Source of the DNA: UBA1924 sp963976625
GTDB lineage: Bacteria; Planctomycetota; Phycisphaerae; Phycisphaerales; UBA1924
Reading direction: 5' to 3'
Length of the DNA: 64,000 nt
Assembly (NCBI GenBank): GCA_963976625.1
Contig: CAXBLA010000001.1
Location: 1 to 64,000 of the forward strand
Positions 1 through 8,574 of the stretch are shown here, in pieces. Position 1 is the first letter of the stretch, and every line of letters begins with the position of its first letter. The notes beneath the pieces are model-generated. The model was not told where the DNA came from, searched no databases, and was given only the letters and a program-made list of their open reading frames with translations. The translations under genes and the position numbers were made by a program.

Positions 1-2577
1 CATGGTGTCGAGCCCGTCGAAGGCGTCCTTGGCGTAGAACAGATCGCCCTCGTATACCGAACGCAAATGGCCCTCGGCGTAGGTGCGGGTGAGGGCCGCG
101 CCACCGAGGATGACGGGGACTTCGATCTTGGCGGTGTTGAGCTCGCGGAGGTTGTCCTCCATCACATTGACTGACTTGACGAGGAGCCCCGAGAGCCCGA
201 TCGCGTCGGCCTTCGTGTCGGCGAAGGATTCGAGGATGTTGTCGATGGGCTGCTTGATGCCCAGGTTGTGGACGGTGTAGCCGTTGTTGGTCAGGAGGAT
301 ATCGACGAGGTTCTTGCCGATGTCGTGGACATCGCCCTTGACGGTCGCGAGGACGATCGAGCCCTTGGATTGGGTGTCGGACTTGTCCATGAACGGCTCG
401 AGCATCGCGACGGCTTTTTTCATGACGCCGGCGCTCTGGAGGACGAAGGGGAGCTGCATCTGCCCGGAGCCGAAGAGTTCGCCGACGGTTTTCATGCCGT
501 CGAGGAGGTGGTCGTTGATGATCTCCAGCGGCGAGAACTGCTCGCGTGCTTCGGTGAGTGATTCTTCGAGGTATTCGTGCTCGCCGTCGATGATGTGCTT
601 GCGGAGACGCTCGTTGAGATCCAGATCCATGAACGAGGTGGTGCTGACCTCTTCGGTCGCGTCGGCGAAGAGATCGACGAAGACTTCGAGCGGGTCGTGG
701 TCGGTGTCGGTGATGCCCTCTGGGAGCCCGGTGCCGCCCTTGGTGACATCGCGACGGTCGTAGATTAGATCGAGGGCGGCGAGCTTCTGGTCCTCGGGGA
801 TGCGGTTGAGCGGGATGATTTTGGACGCGTGCACGATCGCGCTGCTCATGCCGGCCTGGACGAGCTCGTGGAGGAACACGGCGTTGAGCACCGTGCGGGA
901 GACAGGCTTGAGCCCGAAAGAGACATTAGAGAGCCCGCAGGTGAGCTGGATATCTGGGTAGGCCTGGGCGATGCGCCGGGTGCCCTCGATCAGGGCTTGG
1001 GCGCTGCGTCGGTCGGAGTCGAGCCCGGTCGAGATGGGGAGCACGAGCGGATCGATGAAGATATCCGAAATCAGGAGCCTGTGGACTTTGGTTGCACGCT
1101 CTACGGATCGCTTTGTAATCTCAAGCTTGCGGTCCGCGGTGCGGGCCATGGCTTCCTCGGGGTCTTCGTCGATGGTCCCGATGACCAGAGCGGCCCCGTG
1201 TTTTTTGGCGAGCTGGCAGAGTTCATCGAAGCGTTCTTCGCCGTCCTCAAAGTTCGCGGAGTTGATGATGCACTTGCCGCCGGCGGCTTTGAGCCCGGCT
1301 TCGATGGTGACCGGCGAGGTGGAATCGAGCATGAGTGGGGCGTCGGCCTGGCGGACAAGGCGCGAGATGACCTCGTGCATATCGACCGCGCCGTCGCGCC
1401 CGGCGACATCGACATTGACATCGAGGACATGGGAGCCGTCCTTGATCTGGTTCTTGGCCAGCGAGCAGATGCCGTCGAAGTCTTGCTCTTCGAGCAAGCG
1501 TTTGAACGCACGCGAGCCCGAGGAGTTGCAGCGTTCGCCGACAATCAAGAACGACGCGTCCTGACGGTACTCGACCGCGGAGTAGAGCGAGGTGCACGAC
1601 GGGGTGTGCTTGGCTGCTGGACGCTCTCCGAGTTTGGTTTGTTCGACGAGCGCGCTGAGGTAGCGGATGTGGTCGGGGGTCGTGCCGCAGCAGCCGCCGA
1701 CGGCGTTGATGAGTCCTTCGGTGATGAAGATCTCCATCGCGTCGTGGAAGCCTTGGGCCGTGAGCGGGTAGAGGGTTTCGCCCTTGACAAGCGCGGGGAG
1801 CCCGGCGTTGGGCATCACGGTGATGAGCCGATCCCACTTGGCCGCCAGCGTGCGGATGGTCGAGACCATCTCGACGGGCCCGGTCGCGCAGTTGAGCCCG
1901 AGTGATGCGATCGGGAGCGGACGCAGCGCTTCGATGGCGGCTTCGATTGATGAGCCAACGAGCATGGTGCCGGTCTGCTCGATGGTGATCGAGACCATGA
2001 CGGGGACCGAGTCCGGATCGAGATCGAGCTGGGTGCATGCTTGGCGGATACCCGCGATGGCGGCTTTGATCTGCAGCAGGTCCTGACAGGTTTCCAAGAG
2101 GACCGCGTCGACCCCGCCCTTGATGAGCCCACGGGCCGCGTCGGCGTAGGAATCGCGGAGGTCGTCGTAGGAGATCTGCCCGAGCGTGATGAGCTTGGTG
2201 CCTGGGCCCAGCGAGCCGGCAACAAAGCGGGGCTTATCTGGGGTGGTGTATTCATTGGCGGCTCGGCGTGCGATCTGTGCGCCGGCCATCGCCAGTTCTT
2301 CGGCTCGGTGGGCGAGGTCGAACTCGCCGAGTGTGTGGGCCGCGGCCCCGAAGGTGTTGGTCGTCACGACATCGGCGCCGGCTTTGTAGTAGTTGGCGTG
2401 GATCTCCTGGATAATGTCCGGGCGCGAGAGGCAGAGGACATCGGGGCAGTTCTCACAGCCCATGTAGTCGGTCTCGATCGCCAGGTCGTAGCCTTGGGTT
2501 TGGGTGCCCATCGCGCCGTCCCAGATCAGGAGGTTGTTGGCAAGGCGATCAATGAATGTGGAGTGTGCATGGATCAT
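1..2577 (-). CDS. metH: Cobalamin-dependent methionine synthase, 3' end outside window
   Basis: MetH moves a methyl group from methyltetrahydrofolate to homocysteine through methylcobalamin in the cytoplasm. The first 859 residues are present and the reading frame runs off the window at position 1. The homocysteine-methyltransferase domain (about 1-310) carries the three zinc cysteines: C230 in GLNCATGP, and C296/C297 in AVGGCCGTTPDH. A pterin-binding domain follows (about 330-600), then the cap and B12-binding module with DVHDIG at residues 749-754, where H751 is the expected lower cobalt ligand. The missing end should hold the rest of the B12 domain and the AdoMet-binding activation domain. 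The ATG at 2577 begins MIHAHSTFIDRL and is the first methionine before the conserved DGAMGTQ segment; no strong ribosome-binding site is visible. The cobalamin adenosyltransferase at 53991 is another B12-related gene in the window. Confidence 0.96.
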   Translation of the reverse strand, partial: MIHAHSTFIDRLANNLLIWDGAMGTQTQGYDLAIETDYMGCENCPDVLCLSRPDIIQEIHANYYKAGADVVTTNTFGAAAHTLGEFDLAHRAEELAMAGAQIARRAANEYTTPDKPRFVAGSLGPGTKLITLGQISYDDLRDSYADAARGLIKGGVDAVLLETCQDLLQIKAAIAGIRQACTQLDLDPDSVPVMVSITIEQTGTMLVGSSIEAAIEALRPLPIASLGLNCATGPVEMVSTIRTLAAKWDRLITVMPNAGLPALVKGETLYPLTAQGFHDAMEIFITEGLINAVGGCCGTTPDHIRYLSALVEQTKLGERPAAKHTPSCTSLYSAVEYRQDASFLIVGERCNSSGSRAFKRLLEEQDFDGICSLAKNQIKDGSHVLDVNVDVAGRDGAVDMHEVISRLVRQADAPLMLDSTSPVTIEAGLKAAGGKCIINSANFEDGEERFDELCQLAKKHGAALVIGTIDEDPEEAMARTADRKLEITKRSVERATKVHRLLISDIFIDPLVLPISTGLDSDRRSAQALIEGTRRIAQAYPDIQLTCGLSNVSFGLKPVSRTVLNAVFLHELVQAGMSSAIVHASKIIPLNRIPEDQKLAALDLIYDRRDVTKGGTGLPEGITDTDHDPLEVFVDLFADATEEVSTTSFMDLDLNERLRKHIIDGEHEYLEESLTEAREQFSPLEIINDHLLDGMKTVGELFGSGQMQLPFVLQSAGVMKKAVAMLEPFMDKSDTQSKGSIVLATVKGDVHDIGKNLVDILLTNNGYTVHNLGIKQPIDNILESFADTKADAIGLSGLLVKSVNVMEDNLRELNTAKIEVPVILGGAALTRTYAEGHLRSVYEGDLFYAKDAFDGLDTM

Positions 2578-2643
2578 GTGTTTATCGTATCCGATTATGT
2601 GGATAAAAGAATGAAACGCCGTAAAAATATGAAAAACAAGGAA

Positions 2644-2675
2644 AATAAAAAAGCCGGGTCGAAATGACCCGGCTT
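2644..2675 (-). terminator. Intrinsic terminator of the 2708-5287 protease gene
   Basis: A perfect 10-bp stem (AAGCCGGGTC at 2651-2660, GACCCGGCTT at 2666-2675) has a five-base loop. On the minus strand it is followed by a T-rich tract (TTTTATTTTC). It lies 32 bases past the stop codon of the minus-strand protease gene and before metH, so the two genes are probably transcribed separately. Confidence 0.9.
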
Positions 2676-2707
2676 CATGGAGTTGAACAGATTATGGACT
2701 CAGCTGA

Positions 2708-5287
2708 TTATGGGCAGCCTGCACCGAACTGGTCGAGGAACTCGGACACATCGAAGAAGTCGTATGTGCTATCGTTGGTGAAGTCCGCTGATGGCTCCTG
2801 AGCGCCGAAGGCGTCGAGGAATGCCGAGACATCGAAGAAGTCCAATACACCGTCGCCGGTCAGGTCTGCGGCACAGGTTTCCGGATCTTCGCAGGTCTGG
2901 CCGACGATTTCAACGCCATCGACAGCTGCTTCAACCACCGACCCCGAGTTATCCTCAGCGATGAATCGCACACGGACCTGGTTGGTTGTGTTGACGAAGT
3001 CCGCGACGCGGAAGCTCTTCTGGAACCATCCGCCGTTGGACTCTGGGCTGTTGCCGGCCACGGTTTCGAGATCAACCCATGAGCCGCCGATTGTATCGGA
3101 GATCTCAACTTGGAAGATTTCAACATTCGGGTTTGCCCCGAACGAGTTGTGGAACCAACGGTAGTAGGAGATCTGAGCTTCCGGGTTGTTGGAGAGATCG
3201 AACACGGGTGATGTGAGGATGGTCGCACCGCCGTCCACATCGGTGTTCGAGTTTGCTCCGCCGTTGCCGGTGGAGTAGCACGAGCCCGAGCCATCAGCAT
3301 CTACAGGCGTATCGCCGCGGGAGCCGTCGCCCTGCGGAGCGCCCCGCTCCCATTCGCCGCTGTTCTGTCCGTTCACATCGCCCGAAACATTCCAGCCCAG
3401 GTTTGACTCGAAGTCATCCGCGAAGGAGGTAATGAGCTCGCCGACGAAGGCGCTCATCGCAGCAGCTTCGCCTTCTTCTGGGAAGGTGACCTCGTTGGCG
3501 GTGTTGCCGTCCAGCGAGATGTAGTACTCGACCGAATCGCCGCAGTTGACTGCGGGAATGGTTGCGGTGTAGTTGTTGCCGCCGTTATCGACGAGCGGTG
3601 AGCTGGCGAATGGAGCACCATTGATCGAGTAGTTGATCATTTCGGAGCCGCCAACGATGGTGTCTTCGCGGGGATCCACGGTGACGCTAAACGAGTTGGG
3701 CACGCCAGGATCGAGCGAGGTTGGTGCGTCGGCGCTGATGACAGGGACAAGGAATGGGACCGCGCTGACAATGGCGCTGGTGCGGTATCGCTGCACATTG
3801 TTGGCGTTGGTCGTGCCCTCAACGATAAAGTAGTAATCGCCTGGGGTCTCTGCGTCAAAGACCATCGACTCGGTACCAGCAAAGCCGGTTGAATCTTCGA
3901 TCTGAATGGTCGTCCCATTGGGCAAGACCGCGGTGATCTGCAGGTCTTGGATGCGGTTGTAGTCGGTCAGCGAGCCGCCGTTGCAGTTCTGTGTCTGCTC
4001 GCCTTGGAGGTACTCGTCGGCGGTCGGTGCAACGGTGAAGAGAATGCGTGCACGCTCGTTGATGGTCAGACGGAAGAAATCGCGGTCTGAGTTATCGTCT
4101 ACGCCCAGGTTTTCGAGGTTTGAGATGTCACCAACATTGAACGAGCCCATATCGGTCGCCTGGGCGATCGAGTTGTTGGGTTCGAAGACATCGCCGTAGT
4201 GGCGGATGCCGTTGAGGATATCGTCAAGCTGCGGGCCGTCGAAGTTGGTGGACACGAATGGCTCCATCAGCTTTGACTCTTCGATCGGGCAGACATGGAG
4301 CATGCCAAGCCCATGGCCATGCTCGTGGGCGATGACATTGCGTAAGCGGAGCGATTGGCCGCCGGTGCTGTTGTAGAAAGTGTCGAACGAGTCGAAGATC
4401 ATGTCTCCGTCGTTAGGGAAGAAGTTGTACGCGAGTACGCCGCTGTTGCCGTCATTTTGGAAGTCGAATGCACCAATGCGGACATCGCCACGGACGCCAA
4501 GCTGACCGCTCGCGCCGTTGGTCGAAGATCCGTCATCATTTGGCTCGTACACATAGTCAACGCCGATAAGCTCGCTCCAGCGATCGAAGACCCGATCGAA
4601 GATGGCTTGCCAGGTGGCCGGTGAGCCATAGATGCCGTTGAGCCATGCGAAGAGGCTCGAGTCGCCAGATCCCAGGCCGATCCCGGCATTGGGAATAGTG
4701 GTGCCATCGGGAACATATGAATAGGTCAGGGTGACGGGTTCACCCTGTGAAAGCCCGCCGCCATTGGTCGCGGTGCTCGACCAGCGGCCGGTTTGTTGGA
4801 AGCGTGTGCGGAGTGGGAACTCAAGAAGCTGATTTACAGCGAAGACATACTCCATGTCGGTGTCGGGCGTGAAGCAGAGCATTGGAAGAACTTTACCCGC
4901 ATCGAGCTCGGCAGCGATGGTATCGAGGCGATCGCGTTGTACTGCGGTCATGCGTGCAGCGAGTTCATCGGAAACAATCAGCTCAAGGTACTCGCTGGCG
5001 ATCATGCCCTCGGGCACATCCAGTGGCTCGCTGTCGGCGATATTGGTGGTGAATCCGGAGAGATCAAAGCCTTCCGAGCCGATCCCGCCGGCCTGTGCGA
5101 TCAGGACTTTGTCAGTTTCCGGCATCAGCTTGAAGAGACGCTTGGCGACCTCGTGCACATCGTACTCGGTGAACTGGGCGATCCCGACGGGGTACTCGGC
5201 GCTCGGGGCTGCATTGCCCGAGATCGCGAGCCCGGAGCATGTGGTGAGCGCCATGATGGTTGATAGGCAGAGTGTTGAGTATTTCAT
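2708..5287 (-). CDS. Secreted matrixin-like zinc metalloprotease with lectin-like and dockerin C-terminal modules
   Basis: Predicted 859-residue exported protease. Order of parts: signal peptide (about 1-27); a pro-region with an isolated Cys138 in MLCFTPD; a metzincin catalytic domain (about 165-355) with zinc motif HEHGHGLGMLH (H321, E322, H325, H331) and a Met-turn at M341; a pre-peptidase-C-like segment starting YGDVFEPNN; an Ig/fibronectin-like stretch; a jelly-roll-like domain (about 640-800); and a two-repeat dockerin-like tail ending DQFGAGCP with Asp/Asn-rich calcium loops (TGDGVLDFFD, TNDSTYDFFD). I chose the ATG at 5287 because AAGGAAC precedes it and a good signal peptide follows; an upstream ATG at 5365 gives a poor leader. 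The protein is a paralogue of the next gene (5547-7271), with extra C-terminal domains. Substrate unknown; extracellular protein degradation or surface processing is the likely role. Confidence 0.88.
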   Translation of the reverse strand: MKYSTLCLSTIMALTTCSGLAISGNAAPSAEYPVGIAQFTEYDVHEVAKRLFKLMPETDKVLIAQAGGIGSEGFDLSGFTTNIADSEPLDVPEGMIASEYLELIVSDELAARMTAVQRDRLDTIAAELDAGKVLPMLCFTPDTDMEYVFAVNQLLEFPLRTRFQQTGRWSSTATNGGGLSQGEPVTLTYSYVPDGTTIPNAGIGLGSGDSSLFAWLNGIYGSPATWQAIFDRVFDRWSELIGVDYVYEPNDDGSSTNGASGQLGVRGDVRIGAFDFQNDGNSGVLAYNFFPNDGDMIFDSFDTFYNSTGGQSLRLRNVIAHEHGHGLGMLHVCPIEESKLMEPFVSTNFDGPQLDDILNGIRHYGDVFEPNNSIAQATDMGSFNVGDISNLENLGVDDNSDRDFFRLTINERARILFTVAPTADEYLQGEQTQNCNGGSLTDYNRIQDLQITAVLPNGTTIQIEDSTGFAGTESMVFDAETPGDYYFIVEGTTNANNVQRYRTSAIVSAVPFLVPVISADAPTSLDPGVPNSFSVTVDPREDTIVGGSEMINYSINGAPFASSPLVDNGGNNYTATIPAVNCGDSVEYYISLDGNTANEVTFPEEGEAAAMSAFVGELITSFADDFESNLGWNVSGDVNGQNSGEWERGAPQGDGSRGDTPVDADGSGSCYSTGNGGANSNTDVDGGATILTSPVFDLSNNPEAQISYYRWFHNSFGANPNVEIFQVEISDTIGGSWVDLETVAGNSPESNGGWFQKSFRVADFVNTTNQVRVRFIAEDNSGSVVEAAVDGVEIVGQTCEDPETCAADLTGDGVLDFFDVSAFLDAFGAQEPSADFTNDSTYDFFDVSEFLDQFGAGCP

Positions 5288-5497
5288 ATAGTTCCTTTTG
5301 AATCGTCGTGGGTACATCGATAACACAGCCGGGGCACACGCGTTAGTGCACCGGGGGGTGAACACTGGGGGCCATCAGGTGAATGATCACGCGGATGGTG
5401 ACAACCAGGATTCGGATCGTCCGAATACAATCGGGTCAGAACAACACCGATTGGTCGCTGCGCAACACACTGCAGCCGGGAAAATGAAAGATGAGAT

Positions 5498-5519
5498 TCC
5501 GCGGCTTGATGGCCGCGGA
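5498..5519 (-). terminator. Possible weak terminator of the 5547-7271 protease gene
   Basis: An 8-bp perfect stem (TCCGCGGC at 5498-5505, GCCGCGGA at 5512-5519) with a six-base loop lies about 30 bases past the stop codon. The minus-strand downstream tract is only moderately T-rich (ATCTCATCTTTCATTTTCC), so termination may be partial and some transcripts may continue into the paralogous protease gene. Confidence 0.5.
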
Positions 5520-5546
5520 GCCTCATCGGAAACACTAATCAATCGA

Positions 5547-7271
5547 TCATGGGCAGCCAGCGCCGAACTGGTCCAAGAACTCGGAGACATCGAAGAAGTC
5601 GTACTCACCGTCGCCGGTGAAGTCCGCGGCTGAGTCTTGAGCGCCGAAGGCGTCGAGGAAGGCCGAGACATCAAAGAAGTCGAGCTCGCCGTCCTCGGTC
5701 AGGTCCGCTGGGCACAGGACCGGTGGAAGCTCTGCCATAATCATGGTCGTGCGGTAGCGCTGGACATTGTTGATCACGGTCGCCGGGGAGACCCTGACAT
5801 AGTACATGCCTGTTTCCTCGGCTTCGTACACGAGGGTCTCGCTGCCGCCGGAAACAGTATCGTTCACCGTAGCCACTGGGTTTTGCAGGTCAGGGAGCAG
5901 GAACATCTCGAGCTGGAGGTCTTGGAGCGAGTTGTAGTCGATGGTGCTGCCCGAGCTGCAACTCCCGTTGGAGAGCTGGCCGCCGTTGAGATAAGCGGCC
6001 GCGTCAGGGCTCACGACGAAGGTGATCTTTGCACGCTCGGTCAGATCGAACTTGTAGAGATCTTCATCGCTGTTGTCGTCGATGCTCATATCCCGGAAGC
6101 TCTCGATGCCCGAATCAGTGAAGCTGCCAAGATCAGTGGCGAGCCCGAAGGTGTTGTTTGGCTCGTACGGATCGCCGTAGTGACGCTGCCCGTTGAGGAT
6201 ATCGTCAAGCTGCGGCCCGTCGTATCCGCCGCTGTACGAGGGCTCCATGAGTTTAGTGCCTGTCTGCGGGCAGACATGGGCCATACCAAGCCCGTGGCCG
6301 TGCTCGTGGGCGACGACATTGCGTAGCGTGCGGGAGTTGCTGGCTGTGTTGTTGTAGAATATGTCGTACGCATCAAGGATCATGTCGCCATCGTTGGGGA
6401 ACGGGTTGTACCCGAGGACGCCGAAGTTGCCGTCGAAGGTGTAGTTGAATGCCGAGATGCGGACATCGCCGCGGACGCCGAGCACACCGCGGTTTGAGTT
6501 CAGGTTCGAGCCGTCGTCATTGAGCTCGTGGACATAGGTGACCCCGGTGAGCTCGCCCCAGCGTTCAAAGACCGAGTGGAACAAGTTCTGCCATGTGGCG
6601 GTGTTGCCATAGCGACCATCGAGCCAGGCGAAGAGTTCCGAGCCGCCGGAGCCGAGTCCCTGGGTGTTGGGGATGAATGAGCCATCGGGGACGAAAGAGT
6701 AGGTGATCGTGGTGGGATCGCCCTGTGAGAGCCCGGTGCCGTCGGTCGCCGTGCGTGACCAGCGGTTGCCCTGCACGAAGCGTGAGTGGCTGTCCTCGTC
6801 GGCGATGAACTGGTAGTTGAAGAGCTCTTCCATCACCGCGATGTATTTCGGGTTGGTCCCGGGTGCGTAGCACATCATCGCCAGGGGCTTGCCCTCGTCG
6901 AGGATGTCGGCGCGGTTCTGCAGGACGGTGAGCTGCATCTCGGTGAGATCGGCCTTGATCTCGTCGCTCAGGATCATCCCGAGGAACTCGTTGGCGCTGG
7001 TGCCTTCGGGGAGCAGTGGTGCGTCGGGGAGTGTATCGCTGAGCATGCTCGCCAGGTTGATCGCGTCGGCGCCAAGCCCGCCCTGGTCGGAGATGATCCG
7101 CTTCTCGGCTGGGGTCAGCGAGTTGACCATGGTGCGGGCGATCTCGTTCATCGCCTGCTCTTCCAGGCTCGCGATGGCGTCTGGGTAGCTCTGGGCGGGG
7201 GCACCGATAGCCGAGCCACAGAGCAGGGTCAGGGCGGTGCTGGCGAGGGCGAGTGAGTATGTTGGTTTCAT
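5547..7271 (-). CDS. Secreted matrixin-like zinc metalloprotease with dockerin tail
   Basis: 574-residue paralogue of the neighbouring protease. It has a signal peptide (about 1-24, ending near AIGAPA) and a pro-region with Cys134 in MMCYAPG. The catalytic domain carries HEHGHGLGMAH (H322, E323, H326, H332), followed by a Met-turn (M342 in LMEPSY). A pre-peptidase-C-like segment starts YGDPYEPNN, and the protein ends in the same dockerin-like two-repeat module (TEDGELDFFD, TGDGEYDFFD, final GAGCP). It lacks the jelly-roll domain of its neighbour. The ATG at 7271 follows AAGGAACGAC, so the start is well supported. Pairing with the adjacent copy suggests tandem duplication followed by gain or loss of the lectin-like module. 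Target protein unknown. Confidence 0.88.
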   Translation of the reverse strand: MKPTYSLALASTALTLLCGSAIGAPAQSYPDAIASLEEQAMNEIARTMVNSLTPAEKRIISDQGGLGADAINLASMLSDTLPDAPLLPEGTSANEFLGMILSDEIKADLTEMQLTVLQNRADILDEGKPLAMMCYAPGTNPKYIAVMEELFNYQFIADEDSHSRFVQGNRWSRTATDGTGLSQGDPTTITYSFVPDGSFIPNTQGLGSGGSELFAWLDGRYGNTATWQNLFHSVFERWGELTGVTYVHELNDDGSNLNSNRGVLGVRGDVRISAFNYTFDGNFGVLGYNPFPNDGDMILDAYDIFYNNTASNSRTLRNVVAHEHGHGLGMAHVCPQTGTKLMEPSYSGGYDGPQLDDILNGQRHYGDPYEPNNTFGLATDLGSFTDSGIESFRDMSIDDNSDEDLYKFDLTERAKITFVVSPDAAAYLNGGQLSNGSCSSGSTIDYNSLQDLQLEMFLLPDLQNPVATVNDTVSGGSETLVYEAEETGMYYVRVSPATVINNVQRYRTTMIMAELPPVLCPADLTEDGELDFFDVSAFLDAFGAQDSAADFTGDGEYDFFDVSEFLDQFGAGCP

Positions 7272-7566
7272 GTCGTTCCTTTATGTGCACGCTCGTCAGC
7301 GTGCAGCTCAATATTGATGTACCACAACCCGATCGAGCGGGCCGGCGTCTGAAAAACCCGAACACGGATCCATGGATTGGGCCAAAAACGGGCCCTGGAT
7401 CAGCGCTGAGGCTGCTGTGCGAGACTGTGAGTACCTGCGAGACCCGCAGGTATCCGAAAACGCCAATACATCTCTGGCACACGGATATAGACGGTATTCT
7501 CTACGCAAAGAACTCGTCCTTGGATGCATTAGACCCTGATAGGTGGCGAATTTCGAGTCAAAACCA
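7272..7566. other. Noncoding stretch upstream of the protease gene
   Basis: This is the protease-proximal part of the 478-base gap between the protease start and the bL31 stop. It should carry the protease promoter, but I could not pick a convincing -35/-10 pair. It contains one perfect 8-bp inverted repeat, TACCTGCG (7432-7439) and CGCAGGTA (7445-7452), with a five-base loop, about 165 bases upstream of the protease start; it could be an operator. No coding capacity with a plausible start was seen. Confidence 0.45.
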
Positions 7567-7600
7567 GAAAAAACACCCAAGAATAGGGCAATTCTTGGGT
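7567..7600 (-). terminator. Intrinsic terminator downstream of bL31
   Basis: A perfect 10-bp stem, ACCCAAGAAT (7575-7584) and ATTCTTGGGT (7591-7600), has a six-base loop. On the minus strand it is followed directly by GTTTTTTC. A further copy of the stem arm (CTTGGGTGT at 7605-7613) could pair with the same partner, so two overlapping hairpins can form just before the T-tract. It sits about 160 bases past the bL31 stop. Confidence 0.85.
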
Positions 7601-7626
7601 ATAGGACTTGGGTGTGTTTGGTGAAT

Positions 7627-7697
7627 ACTCGGCATCATGGCCACTGGGTAGCCGAGTGTCTCTATAGACAAAGCTTGGCACCATGCAGTGCCAAGCT
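7627..7697 (-). other. Two consecutive hairpins in the bL31 3' region
   Basis: Two perfect inverted repeats lie back to back between the bL31 stop and its terminator: ACTCGGC (7627-7633) with GCCGAGT (7651-7657), and AGCTTGGCA (7672-7680) with TGCCAAGCT (7689-7697, eight-base loop). With the terminator hairpin they make a structured stretch of about 125 bases. It could be a structured 3' UTR, a processed small RNA, or a relic. Strand is assigned only because bL31 is transcribed through it. Confidence 0.5.
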
Positions 7698-7760
7698 CGG
7701 ATGTTTGCGTATTCTGGGTGTTCTGCGGAGAGTGCGGAAGCGGGTACCCAGTTCTGGGGT

Positions 7761-7982
7761 TTACTTCTTCGCTTGGAAGTAGTTGCCGGCGAACTTCTTC
7801 TGGAACTTCTCAACGCGGCCCGCGGCGTCCACAAAGGCCGACTTGCCGGTGAAGAACGGGTGCGAGCCCGACCAGACATCGACCTTGAGTTCCGGAACGG
7901 TCGCGCCGACGGTCATAACGACCTCGCCGTTGTAGTAGACCTTGCATGACGGGTAGTAGGTTGGGTGTGTATCGCTTTTCAT
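7761..7982 (-). CDS. rpmE: 50S ribosomal protein bL31, zinc-free form
   Basis: 73-residue large-subunit ribosomal protein. The family signature is clear in HPTYYPSCKVYYNGE near the N-terminus and in GSHPFFTGKSAFVDAAGRVEKF (written here only as the family's HPFFTGK core at about 41-47). Of the four cysteines of the zinc-binding form, only Cys13 is left, and the usual second CxxC before HPF is replaced by WSGS, so this is the C-minus, zinc-independent type. Start is the ATG at 7982 (MKSDTHP); longer frames upstream of this have no bL31 similarity. It is divergent from the SRPBCC gene, with 76 bases between the two starts. Confidence 0.95.
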   Translation of the reverse strand: MKSDTHPTYYPSCKVYYNGEVVMTVGATVPELKVDVWSGSHPFFTGKSAFVDAAGRVEKFQKKFAGNYFQAKK

Positions 7983-8058
7983 GGTGTAAATCCTTGGGTG
8001 CCGCCGGTTTCCATCCGGAGGGCCGGAATGGTAGGCCCGGTGGGCGGGGAGGTCAATC

Positions 8059-8535
8059 ATGAAGATGGCGGGTAACATCTCCATAATGGCAAAAATCCGG
8101 CTGGTCACCTTAATCCATGCACCCAGAGAACGGGTCTTCAATCTCGCTCGGGACATCGATGCGCACATGGAATCGACGGGGAAGACGAAAGAACGAGCCG
8201 TTGATGGGGTGACTTCGGGGTTGATCGGGTTTGGGGAGACCGTCACCTGGGAGGCGAGGCACTTTGGGGTTCGTCAGCGGCTCAAGGTACGGGTCACGGA
8301 GTTTGAGTACCCGGTGATGTTCGCCGACGAGATGGTATCGGGGGCGTTCAAATCGATGAAGCACACGCATTGGTTTGAGGCGGTCGAGGTCGGGACGGAG
8401 ATGGTCGACGAGTTCGAGTTTGTGTCACCGATGGGTGTGCTGGGGCGGTTCGTGGACTGGGTGTTTCTCAGACGATACATGGAACGGTTCATTGTGCAGC
8501 GGAATCGGATCTTAAAAGAGATGGCCGAGCGGTGA
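8059..8535 (+). CDS. SRPBCC-fold (START/polyketide cyclase-like) protein
   Basis: 158-residue cytoplasmic protein with the helix-grip fold pattern: an initial strand and helix (IRLVTLIHAPRERVFNLARD), a run of strands, a VTWEARHFGVRQRLKVRV-type sheet section, and a long C-terminal helix (WVFLRRYMERFIVQRNRILKE, shown here as its core RRYMERFIVQRN). Family members bind small hydrophobic ligands; no catalytic residue can be assigned and the ligand is unknown. The ATG at 8059 has a good ribosome-binding site (GGGGAGGT six bases upstream); the internal ATG at 8086 gives a more conventional N-terminus (MAKIRL) but lacks one. Divergent from rpmE. Confidence 0.75.
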   Translation: MKMAGNISIMAKIRLVTLIHAPRERVFNLARDIDAHMESTGKTKERAVDGVTSGLIGFGETVTWEARHFGVRQRLKVRVTEFEYPVMFADEMVSGAFKSMKHTHWFEAVEVGTEMVDEFEFVSPMGVLGRFVDWVFLRRYMERFIVQRNRILKEMAER

Positions 8536-8574
8536 GGCGATGCTTGCGGTGATGCTTGTGGTATCGGTTGCGCT

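Noticed and set aside
829..1905. Long plus-strand open frame of 358 codons opposite metH
   Set aside because: It is antisense to a clear MetH with intact zinc and B12 motifs; high GC leaves long empty frames opposite real genes.
6565..7482. 305-codon minus-strand frame overlapping the second protease in another frame
   Set aside because: Arg/Pro-rich shadow of the protease gene; the protease frame has signal peptide, zinc site and dockerin.
7983..8246. N-terminal extension of bL31
   Set aside because: bL31 starts at MKSDTHP; the extension overlaps the divergent SRPBCC gene and has no ribosomal similarity.
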